Assembly: GCA_002724245.1 (NCBI GenBank)
Contig: PBOG01000183.1
Location: forward strand, 1-53,732
DNA length: 53,732 nt
DNA from: Planctomycetaceae bacterium
GTDB lineage: Bacteria; Planctomycetota; Planctomycetia; Pirellulales; Pirellulaceae
Reading direction: 5' to 3'
Made by a program: the position numbers and the translations under genes. How positions within the stretch are numbered: position 1 is the stretch's first letter; each line of letters starts with the position of its first letter. A model generated the notes under the pieces. It saw nothing but the letters and a program-made list of their open reading frames with translations, did no database searches and was not told where the DNA came from. Positions 44,248 to 52,232 of this stretch are shown here, piece after piece.

Positions 44248-45633
44248 TTAGAACAGTTCCCGCAAGACTCGTCCGCGGGAAATCCGGAATGGTCGTCCCA
44301 GCAGATCATGGATATCATCCGCTGGTAGAATTCCAAGGTTATCGAACATAGTAGCGCTCAAATCCCAAGGGGCAATGGGGTCCGATATCGGGTACGCAGC
44401 CATACGATCAGAGGCCCCCACGACCTGGCCCACCTTCAATCCTCCTCCAGCGACAACGGCCGAATAACAATCGGGCCAATGATCGCGCCCAGCATCCTTG
44501 TTCATGCGCGGAGTGCGGCCAAATTCCCCGAGGCAAATAACCATCGTTGAGTCAAGCAGCCCGCGATCCTGCAAATCCTCAAGTAACGCCGCGAGCCCCT
44601 GGTCAAAAGCAGGCAGCATCTTACGCAATCGAGGATAATTTTTTGCGTGTGTGTCCCACTGGTCGGCATTGCTCCGAGACCAATTGACCTGTATTAGTGG
44701 AACCCCCGACTCCACAAGTCGCCGTGAGAGTAGCAGCGTCTGGCCGAATTTGTGACGGCCATATCGATCACGAATCTCAGCCGATTCCTTTTCGACGTCA
44801 AGAGCCTGCTGGCTTTGAGAAGACTTCAATAAGCCATACGCACGGGAATGAAGTCGCCTGATCGCCGCCACTTTTTTCGACCGTGCCATTCTGCGGGAAT
44901 GGTGATTTAACGAACTCAGTAAAGTTCTCCGGTCCCCAAGACGACGCGCCGTGATGTCTTCCTTTACCTGTAAACCAGGAACATGAAAGCCCGCTTGATT
45001 CGGATCACCGACAATGCGAAATGGATCGTACCCACGCCCCAGAAAACCTGCGTTCTGGCCCGCCATCGGAGGGCGGTTGCCCTGGTGCATCACCGGTCCC
45101 AGCACCACTGCGTCGGGCACGGGATCGACAACGGGCCGCTTGAGTCCAACCACCGATCCATAAGTTGGAAAATCTTCTGGACGGGCAGGTGTGTTTGTAC
45201 CAGGCAAGGGATGGGGCTGCCCTGTCAAAGCTGTGTAAGAAGCACTGCCATGCTCAAAATCAGTGTGCCGCATCGATCGAATAATCGTAAAGTGCTGGCT
45301 CTGCTGGGCTAACTGTGGCAAATGTTCCCCAATTTGCATACCGGGAACACGCGTGTCGATCGGCTTGAATTCGCCGCGAACTTCAGCAGCCGCGTCTGGT
45401 TTCAAATCCCACAGGTCCTGTTGAGACGGCCCGCCAAACAAGAATATCAAGATACACGATTTGGCCTTCCCAAGCGTCTGCCCATCTGAATCAGCCACAC
45501 CGGCGCTGCGCCCTGTTTTGGCAGGCCATGACCAATTCAACGTAGCGAGCGCTCCCGCTCGAATCAACATTCGTCGAGTCCGTAGCGTCTCAGCGGTGAG
45601 TAACGGATCAAGGCTATTGAACATGGGTGCCAT
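44248..45633 (-). CDS. DUF1501 protein, unpaired copy with Tat signal
   Basis: About 461 residues from ATG 45633. Alternatives are ATG 45624 and GTG 45678, which has GAGG about 5 nt upstream, so the start is open. RTRRMLIRAGALATL gives a Tat signal. DUF1501 landmarks are FLFGGPSQQDLWDLKPD, GEFGRTPRMN and GRDHWPDCYSAVVAGGGLKVG. It is closer to the product of 31708 (both have GRDHW and NPF/YDPF segments) than to that of 37751. Unlike the other two it has no DUF1549/DUF1553 gene beside it in this window. Confidence 0.9.
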   Translation of the reverse strand: MAPMFNSLDPLLTAETLRTRRMLIRAGALATLNWSWPAKTGRSAGVADSDGQTLGKAKSCILIFLFGGPSQQDLWDLKPDAAAEVRGEFKPIDTRVPGMQIGEHLPQLAQQSQHFTIIRSMRHTDFEHGSASYTALTGQPHPLPGTNTPARPEDFPTYGSVVGLKRPVVDPVPDAVVLGPVMHQGNRPPMAGQNAGFLGRGYDPFRIVGDPNQAGFHVPGLQVKEDITARRLGDRRTLLSSLNHHSRRMARSKKVAAIRRLHSRAYGLLKSSQSQQALDVEKESAEIRDRYGRHKFGQTLLLSRRLVESGVPLIQVNWSRSNADQWDTHAKNYPRLRKMLPAFDQGLAALLEDLQDRGLLDSTMVICLGEFGRTPRMNKDAGRDHWPDCYSAVVAGGGLKVGQVVGASDRMAAYPISDPIAPWDLSATMFDNLGILPADDIHDLLGRPFRISRGRVLRELF

Positions 45634-45738
45634 TGTGGTAGTGAATTCTCGCAAATCCAACGTAATACGTACGATCACATCGCCTCAGGACAAACTACCA
45701 ACCGACTCGTCAGCAACACTCACCAGGTCACCAGTCTA

Positions 45739-47124
45739 CTATTCTTGAATTTTGCAACGAGGCAACGCTTGACGTAAACGCTGCAACCCGGCAACAGAAA
45801 TCTCCGTCTCCGTTAATACCAAATGTTCCAAACGTTTTAGCGAAACAAGCAGCTCTACAGACCGATCGGTAATTTTCGCACCGATCAAATTCAAAGATTT
45901 CAACTTTTCCAATTGCGCCAGATGCACGACTCCCTGGTCGGTAATTTGCGGACCAGCAAAGCCGGTAGAGTAAACTAGTGCGAGTCTCTCAAGCCGTTGC
46001 AAACTGGCCAGCGAGGCAAGCCCCTCGTCGGTCAATTGCGTCAGACTGAGATCAACCTCTCGTAGTTGCTTGAGTTTCTGGAGATGCAGCGCGGCCTTGT
46101 CGTCAATCTGTACAGCATGCAAGTCAAGAACCTCCAAACTTGTCAAGCGGGACAGGTGACGGACCCCCTCGCCGGTGAGTTTCTTGACCTCAAAACCAGT
46201 TTTGCGCAGCAGTAGCCCACGCAGTGTTTTCAGTTCTGACAAATGCAAAACCCCCTCGTCCGTAATCCCCTCACAAGCCCCCAGATTGAGAGCCACAATT
46301 CCGCGGTGATCTCGCACGTACCGCATACTACGGTCATCCGTTGCCGTACCAAACAAATCGAGTACGCGCAACGGCACCAGTGCATGCAAATCTTGCAGGT
46401 CATCGGCGTGAATATTCGTCTCACCCAACCCAAGGCTATCCAAGCCCGGCAACTTCGTTAATTTGGCAATCCCGCCGCGAGTCACCATGCAGCCAGTCAA
46501 AATCAGCTGCTGAAGCTGCTTCAGCGCGGCTACGTGACTCAGCCCTGCATCCGAAATATCGCCGCCTGCCAGAACAAGTACTTCCAGGTGGGCGATGTTC
46601 TTCAAGTGACGCAAGCCCACGTCCGTAATATCGCTCTCACCCAAGTCCAAATCCAACAATTCTGGCCAGGATGCGACGTGCTTCAATCCATCGTCGTCAA
46701 TGTAGGTGCCATTCAAGTCCAGCGCCAGCAAGCTGCTAATCTTCCCCAACGACACCAACCCCATATTGTTCAGTTCTGTATTGCGAACACTCACTCCCTG
46801 AACAAGCACCCCTTCTGCGCAGAGCTCTAGAACCTCTGGCCTCACACGTCCTTGAGCATCGATGTGACGATCATCAAATGTCAAATACCAGCCACCTGGT
46901 TTCACCACTACTTTCGACGGCATGGGAAAGTGATGAAGTTTACGCCAGCGATCATGCCGACGCCGCTCTCGAACCTTGACGTACGGCTCAACGCGTACAC
47001 CAAGGCCACGTAAACGCTCAATCGGCTTTGCTGCTTGTGCGGTACCAAGGCGCTGCACAGACAGTGCGATCAGCAAGAGGTAGATCCAGCACCGCAGTCC
47101 AATAATAGTCTGTCTAGTAAACAT
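45739..47124 (-). CDS. Exported leucine-rich-repeat protein
   Basis: A 461-residue protein. ATG 47124 (MFTRQTIIGLRCWIYLLLIALS) yields a signal peptide and has GAGGTGA about 7 nt upstream; the longer frame to 47214 is not supported. A basic linker follows. From about residue 110 there are at least twelve repeats of about 24 residues of the type L-x-x-L-x-x-L-D-L-x-x-T-x-I-T-D-x-G-L-x-x-L/V, the cysteine-free relative of F-box/RNI repeats common in planctomycetes. It should form a curved solenoid for protein binding outside the cytoplasm. Divergent from the beta-propeller gene with about 107 bp between them. Confidence 0.9.
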   Translation of the reverse strand: MFTRQTIIGLRCWIYLLLIALSVQRLGTAQAAKPIERLRGLGVRVEPYVKVRERRRHDRWRKLHHFPMPSKVVVKPGGWYLTFDDRHIDAQGRVRPEVLELCAEGVLVQGVSVRNTELNNMGLVSLGKISSLLALDLNGTYIDDDGLKHVASWPELLDLDLGESDITDVGLRHLKNIAHLEVLVLAGGDISDAGLSHVAALKQLQQLILTGCMVTRGGIAKLTKLPGLDSLGLGETNIHADDLQDLHALVPLRVLDLFGTATDDRSMRYVRDHRGIVALNLGACEGITDEGVLHLSELKTLRGLLLRKTGFEVKKLTGEGVRHLSRLTSLEVLDLHAVQIDDKAALHLQKLKQLREVDLSLTQLTDEGLASLASLQRLERLALVYSTGFAGPQITDQGVVHLAQLEKLKSLNLIGAKITDRSVELLVSLKRLEHLVLTETEISVAGLQRLRQALPRCKIQE

Positions 47125-47231
47125 ATCTATTTCACCTCGAAACGCAGTAGATCTTGTTATACATTGTAACCGTTGAGCAAGTCTTCTGGTCAACGTCTTT
47201 GGCAAGTTGCCCAATACACCGGGTCAATCCA

Positions 47232-48506
47232 ATGTCGCACTTGATGAACTACCGTGCCCTGCTGATCATTCTGCTACTCGTCACTACAGGCACAAGTGAG
47301 GATGCGCCGCGCAGGGGACTCTGGCCCCAATGGAGAGGCCCCAACCGAGACGGACACTCCAGCGACACAAATCTCCTCAAACGCTGGACGACAGCACCAC
47401 GACTCGTCTGGAAAACAACCGGGCTAGGAATTGGTTATTCATCTGTCGTCGTCGCCGACGATCGATTGTATACGCTCGGGCGGCTGGACTCTGACGTTGT
47501 CGTTTTTGCGTTTGACATAGCTACTGGAAAGCAAATTTGGCGCGCAAAAATCGACGAAACCAACCGTATTCCCTGTTCGACACCAACCCTTGATGGCACT
47601 CGACTGTACGCACTCTCTCCCGACGGTGACCTGTGTTGCTTGAACACCGATACCGGGAAAATGACGTGGCGTCGGCAACTGATGGAAGATTTTGGTGGCA
47701 AGCTGCAATCCGGGCGTGGATATGGAGAATCTCCGTTGATTGACGACGACGCGCTAGTTTGCACCCCCGGCGGTAGCGAACATACGATGGTCAAACTCAA
47801 CAAACTCACCGGTGAATTACGTTGGACCTGCAAGGCGCCTGAATTGGGAACAAATGGCCGTGACGGTGCCTCGTTCTCTTCTATTGTGACAACAAGTGTG
47901 GCTGGAATTCGCCAGTACGTTCAGATGATTGGCCGCGGTCTGATTGGAGTCCGTGACACCAATGGCCAATTCCTGTGGGGCTATAACCGAATTGCAAACC
48001 CCACGGCTAACATCCCCACTCCAGTGGTACGAAGCGATCTTGTTTTTGCGGCAAACGGCTACAACGCAGGGAGTGTGTTACTCCGGCTAAAACCGCAAGA
48101 TGCCGGGAAGATACAGGTTGAAGAAGTGTTTTTCTTGAACGGCAGCCGCTTTCAGAATCACCACGGTGGCTTTGTGTTGATTGATGATCATATTTACGGT
48201 GGCCATGGGAGCAACAACGGTCTGCCAACCTGTCTGGAGTTAACCACTGGAAAAATTCGCTGGAAGCGGCGTGGGCCAGGTACCGGATCCGCCGCGGTGG
48301 CATACGCAGATGGCAATCTCTTCTTTCGTTACCAGGATGGAACGATGGCCTTAATCGAAGCCAACAGCAAACGTTTTCGCCTCAAAGGAAAATTCAAGAT
48401 TCCTGGTGCCGGCAATGACAGCTGGCCACACCCTGTTGTCGCGGGAGGTATCTTGTATCTGCGAGAAAAAGACAGCTTACTGGCCTACGATGTCAAAGCT
48501 CGGTGA
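47232..48506 (+). CDS. Exported PQQ-type beta-propeller protein (BamB-like fold)
   Basis: About 424 residues. ATG 47232 (or 47244, MNYRALLIILLLVTTG) begins a signal peptide; the frame from 47154 is not supported. The mature protein opens with QWRGPNRDGHS, a hallmark of planctomycete PQQ-propeller proteins. Blades carry the A-x-D-x-x-T-G-K-x-x-W motif (FAFDIATGKQIWRA, LNTDTGKMTWRR, LELTTGKIRWKR). No catalytic residues for an alcohol dehydrogenase were seen, so a structural or binding role is likely. The next gene starts 45 bp later and may be co-transcribed. Confidence 0.88.
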   Translation: MSHLMNYRALLIILLLVTTGTSEDAPRRGLWPQWRGPNRDGHSSDTNLLKRWTTAPRLVWKTTGLGIGYSSVVVADDRLYTLGRLDSDVVVFAFDIATGKQIWRAKIDETNRIPCSTPTLDGTRLYALSPDGDLCCLNTDTGKMTWRRQLMEDFGGKLQSGRGYGESPLIDDDALVCTPGGSEHTMVKLNKLTGELRWTCKAPELGTNGRDGASFSSIVTTSVAGIRQYVQMIGRGLIGVRDTNGQFLWGYNRIANPTANIPTPVVRSDLVFAANGYNAGSVLLRLKPQDAGKIQVEEVFFLNGSRFQNHHGGFVLIDDHIYGGHGSNNGLPTCLELTTGKIRWKRRGPGTGSAAVAYADGNLFFRYQDGTMALIEANSKRFRLKGKFKIPGAGNDSWPHPVVAGGILYLREKDSLLAYDVKAR

Positions 48507-48551
48507 TCGCATCGAGATAACAGATGGGCAATCTCTGGGAAACACAAATCG

Positions 48552-49334
48552 ATGAGTGACTTGTTCAACCACGACCAGGTTCAGGCCGCCTATGCACGTG
48601 ACGGGTTCGTCGTGGTGCGGAACTTCCTGAGTTCCGATGACCTGGGTGAACTCTGTGCTTCCTTGGAACGCTATATCAAAGAAAAAGTACCTGAATTACC
48701 CGACAGTAGCGCTTTTTTTCACGACCGCGCACGCCCTGAAACGCTGAAACAGTTGCAACACATTCAGGATGAAGACCTGACCCGCTACACACATGACAAA
48801 CACTGGACCAACCTGGCTGAAACACTAATCGGCGAGCCAGTCCATGCAAAAACACCTGAGTGGTTCAATAAACCTCCCGGAATTGACCACACCACCCCCC
48901 CACATCAAGACAACTACTATTTCTGCTTGACTCCAGCGTCCGTGACCACGATATGGGTCGCTCTGGATCCCGCGACAGCGGTTAATGGTGCACTACGTTA
49001 CGTGCAAGGTTCGCATCTTCTGGGGATTCGACCCCACGGGTCTACGAACGTACTGGGATTCTCACAGGGAGTTACCGATTATGGACCTGCAGATGCCGCC
49101 CGTGAACAACTTATTGAGTTGAATCCAGGTGACGCGGTCGCGCACCACGGCAATACCATTCATCGGGCCGATCCGAACCGCAGTGAGACAAGTGACCGCC
49201 GAGCGTTTGCGATTGTCTTCCAGGCCCAAAGCTGCCAGCGCGACGAAGACGCTTTCCAACGCTATATGCAGAACGTCAATCAACAGCATCAGTCCTTAGG
49301 CCTGCAGATCGCGTCCGACCAGGACGCACTATGA
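48552..49334 (+). CDS. Phytanoyl-CoA dioxygenase (PhyH) family protein
   Basis: A 260-residue Fe(II)/2-oxoglutarate-dependent oxygenase. Iron ligands are predicted as His118-x-Asp120 (PPHQDN) and His204 (NTIHRADPNRS), and the family feature GALRYVQGSHLLG is present. The Arg of DRRAF probably binds 2-oxoglutarate. PhyH enzymes in bacteria hydroxylate small molecules or secondary metabolites; substrate is unknown. It lies between the propeller and the Gfo/Idh/MocA gene on the same strand, with gaps of 45 and about 112 bp, so a three-gene unit is possible. Confidence 0.9.
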   Translation: MSDLFNHDQVQAAYARDGFVVVRNFLSSDDLGELCASLERYIKEKVPELPDSSAFFHDRARPETLKQLQHIQDEDLTRYTHDKHWTNLAETLIGEPVHAKTPEWFNKPPGIDHTTPPHQDNYYFCLTPASVTTIWVALDPATAVNGALRYVQGSHLLGIRPHGSTNVLGFSQGVTDYGPADAAREQLIELNPGDAVAHHGNTIHRADPNRSETSDRRAFAIVFQAQSCQRDEDAFQRYMQNVNQQHQSLGLQIASDQDAL

Positions 49335-49446
49335 CCATCAACTTCACTTCCTTTGGGTGGACCGGATACGGCACACAAGATTGAGTGGTTGGTCAATATC
49401 GCTGTGATTGAAGACGTGTACCGAGCTGGCTGTAAAGGGAAACAGG

Positions 49447-50484
49447 ATGTCGCAACCAATCAAGGTCGGACTACTCACAAATGCCGATGGCGCACATGTC
49501 AGCGCTTACTTGCAGGCCCTGGCAGCTGCAGAAGCCTGTAGTAGAGTAGTTCTGGGAGACCCGGATGGGCGCTGGGAAAACGCTGCTCGCCGCGCACTCG
49601 GAGAAAAGTTGATCGGTGTATATCGCAACCACCAGGAACTACTCTCCGCCGAGTCTCCTGAATTGGCTCTGGTCACGCTGGAAGCGGGCCTGGCCCCACC
49701 CGTAATTCAGCGATCTCTAGATGCAAACTGCCACGTGTTTGCGGAAAAACCTGCCTGCCTCAGCGCTCGGGACTTCGAACAGCTGGCAAGACATGCCGAT
49801 TCCAAGCATCGCCATCTCATGCTTGCGCTTGCCAACCGCTCGAACTCAGAAATCCTGGCAGCACGTGAACTCATTCACTCGGGAAAGCTCGGAAAAATCT
49901 ACGGGCTGGAAATGCACCTTGTAGCGGACCAGACACGTTTGACACGACCGGACTACCATCGTCAGTGGTTCGCACAGCGAAGTCGTTCCGGTGGTGGCCA
50001 TCTCATCTGGCTTGGCATCCACTGGCTCGACCTGGCAATGTTTCTCACCGATGCGACGATCAGCAGCGTCTGTGGCTTTACAGCCAATGTAGGCGGACAA
50101 CCTATCGATATCGAAGACTCGGCTGCCGCCACGTTGCAATTCAGCAATGGGACCCTCGGGACATTGACATCGGGTTACTATCTCGACAAAGGCTATCACA
50201 CCCACATCAAGATCTGGGGAGCTGCCGGGTGGTTGCGTATTCAAACCGTCGCCGAGCCGCGACTGCAATGGGTCACGAACACCGGTGCCGGCGCCGGACA
50301 ACTTCAGAGCTGGAAACCAGCACAACGGGTGAGTGGCTACACCCCTTTTGTCGCCTCAGCAATTAAGGCATGCTCCGAAAACACGACACCTCCGATAAGT
50401 AATTTTGATAGCCTGCGTGCCCTTAAGACTGTATTTGGCATTTACGAATCCGCGCAAACTGGCCGGGCCATACAGGTCGCGTAA
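49447..50484 (+). CDS. Gfo/Idh/MocA-family oxidoreductase
   Basis: A 345-residue NAD(P)-dependent enzyme. ATG 49447 has AAAGGGA about 6 nt upstream; the frame from TTG 49408 is less likely. The nucleotide-binding start (KVGLLTNADGAH) lacks the usual G-x-G-x-x-G. The family motif AEKPACLS and the C-terminal-domain signature GGHLIWLGIHWLDLAMFL with its conserved His residues are present. These enzymes oxidise or reduce sugars or inositols. The weak Rossmann loop suggests a less typical branch. Position after the PhyH gene suggests a shared pathway, by inference. Confidence 0.88.
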   Translation: MSQPIKVGLLTNADGAHVSAYLQALAAAEACSRVVLGDPDGRWENAARRALGEKLIGVYRNHQELLSAESPELALVTLEAGLAPPVIQRSLDANCHVFAEKPACLSARDFEQLARHADSKHRHLMLALANRSNSEILAARELIHSGKLGKIYGLEMHLVADQTRLTRPDYHRQWFAQRSRSGGGHLIWLGIHWLDLAMFLTDATISSVCGFTANVGGQPIDIEDSAAATLQFSNGTLGTLTSGYYLDKGYHTHIKIWGAAGWLRIQTVAEPRLQWVTNTGAGAGQLQSWKPAQRVSGYTPFVASAIKACSENTTPPISNFDSLRALKTVFGIYESAQTGRAIQVA

Positions 50485-50572
50485 CGCGTAACCCGTTTGC
50501 TCAGATTTCTAGCGTTCCCCCGAACAAGTTTGTTCCTACAGCATCCCGTCACTGCGATTCTTCTGGCAGACT

Positions 50573-52096
50573 ATGTACGACAAATGCGAGACTACGCCAG
50601 AACAGATCTTGCAAGATGTGTTTGGGCACGACGCTTTCCGCGGCCCTCAACGACAGATTGTCGAACATCTGCTCAATGGGAATCATGCGTTAGTTATCAT
50701 GCCCACTGGCATGGGCAAATCGCTCTGCTATCAAGTCCCCGCGCTGTGCCTTGCCGCCCAACACAAGCACCTTGCCGCCCAACACAAGCAGACGAACAGC
50801 GCAGCGGCTGAAACTTCCTCCGAACAGTCCAGACCTCTCAGCATTGTGCTGTCTCCATTGATCGCATTGATGAAGGACCAGGTAGACGGACTGAGAGAGC
50901 GACACGTTGCCGCTACATACATTAACTCATCCTTGCGGGCTCGAGAGCGTGAACGACGTTATAGCAATATCGAAAACGGCAAGTACGACCTGCTTTACGT
51001 GACTCCGGAACGATTTCGTAAAGCAGAGTTCCTGAATGTCCTGCAACGACGTGAGATTCTTCTGCTCGCCATCGACGAAGCGCATTGCATCAGTGAATGG
51101 GGACATGATTTCCGGCCGGATTACACGCGCGTCGAGCAAATTCGGCAACGGCTCGACAATCCCACGACCATCGCACTTACGGCAACCGCGACACCAGCTG
51201 TACAAACTGACATCATTCGTCAACTCGGACTTGACCAAAGCCGCGTCAAACTCTTCCACGAGGGAATTGACCGGCCCAACCTGCAACTTTCTGTCCACGC
51301 CGTCTGGAGTGACGATGAAAAACTCGACCATCTCATTGGCCTGCGACAACGACAGCAACAGCGAGGGATCGCCTACTTTACATTGATCAAGACGCTGCAG
51401 AGGTTCAGTGACACACTGCTGCAACAGAAGGTCCCGCACCTGATCTATCACGGGGAACTGCCACGAGAACAACGGAAACAACTGCAAGAACGGTTCATGA
51501 ACGAACCCGACACCCTCGTCCTCGCTACGAACGCATTTGGGATGGGAATCGACAAGGAGGACATCCGCTTTGTACTTCACGTCGATCTGCCTGGATCGCT
51601 CGAATCTTATTACCAGGAAATAGGCAGGGCTGGGCGGGACGGACAACCTTCAGAGTGCGTCTTGTTGTATGACCAGCGAGATCTGGCAACACAAATGGAG
51701 TTTATACATTGGAGCAATCCCGACGCCGATTTCTATGACCGTTTATTCCATGTATTGGTTCACGACCACGAAAAACTCGATGCTTTCGGAATGGACTGGC
51801 TCAGGGAGAAGATCCATCATCGCCAAAAACACGACCATCGACTGGACACCGCGCTGTCAATGCTAGAGCGTTACGGCACCATTGAGGGCAGCCTGTCGCC
51901 TCTTGATGTACGCGTGACTGGCCCTCTGCCAAACAACTTACAGGACGCAGAATACCTCGAAGAAAAGTTGCGCAGAGACCAGAAAAAGCTGTACGCACTG
52001 GTGGAATATGTACAACACGAGGGTGATCGGAAAGCCTTTCTGCACAAGTATTTTGGCTTACCCTATCACCCACACACCGAGAAATCACCAGCCTGA
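50573..52096 (+). CDS. RecQ-like superfamily 2 DNA helicase, without zinc-binding domain
   Basis: A 507-residue ATP-dependent helicase. Helicase motifs are complete: I PTGMGKS, Ia SPLIALMKDQV, II DEAHCISEWGHDFR, III ALTATAT, V ATNAFGMGIDK and VI QEIGRAGRDG. The Cys-rich zinc domain of RecQ (C-R-R..., C-G-x-C-D-x-C) is missing: the matching helix reads EGDRKAF and the protein ends soon after FLHKYFGL, about 100 residues shorter than E. coli RecQ. No HRDC domain is present. A 32-residue insert after motif I carries a duplicated LAAQHK segment. It may be a specialised repair helicase. No ribosome site before the ATG. Confidence 0.93.
   Translation: MYDKCETTPEQILQDVFGHDAFRGPQRQIVEHLLNGNHALVIMPTGMGKSLCYQVPALCLAAQHKHLAAQHKQTNSAAAETSSEQSRPLSIVLSPLIALMKDQVDGLRERHVAATYINSSLRARERERRYSNIENGKYDLLYVTPERFRKAEFLNVLQRREILLLAIDEAHCISEWGHDFRPDYTRVEQIRQRLDNPTTIALTATATPAVQTDIIRQLGLDQSRVKLFHEGIDRPNLQLSVHAVWSDDEKLDHLIGLRQRQQQRGIAYFTLIKTLQRFSDTLLQQKVPHLIYHGELPREQRKQLQERFMNEPDTLVLATNAFGMGIDKEDIRFVLHVDLPGSLESYYQEIGRAGRDGQPSECVLLYDQRDLATQMEFIHWSNPDADFYDRLFHVLVHDHEKLDAFGMDWLREKIHHRQKHDHRLDTALSMLERYGTIEGSLSPLDVRVTGPLPNNLQDAEYLEEKLRRDQKKLYALVEYVQHEGDRKAFLHKYFGLPYHPHTEKSPA
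50749..50790 (+). repeat. Perfect 21-bp tandem duplication in the helicase gene
   Basis: The 21-bp unit at 50749-50769 is copied exactly at 50770-50790. It doubles a 7-residue segment (LAAQHKH, LAAQHKQ) in frame within the insert after helicase motif I. Confidence 0.95.
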
Positions 52097-52232
52097 GTGG
52101 CGTTTCACCAGCCACGCCGGACCTGCCTGCCTCACCCGACCGCGATATAATCACCGTCATTTGATTACAAGGTGACGTCGCTCAGACTCCCCCTCGATCG
52201 ATTTGTTTTCGCCTGACCCAAAAGAGCAATCC

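Noticed and set aside
50927-51646. 239-residue minus-strand frame over the helicase gene
   Set aside because: The sense strand encodes complete helicase motifs across the same interval.
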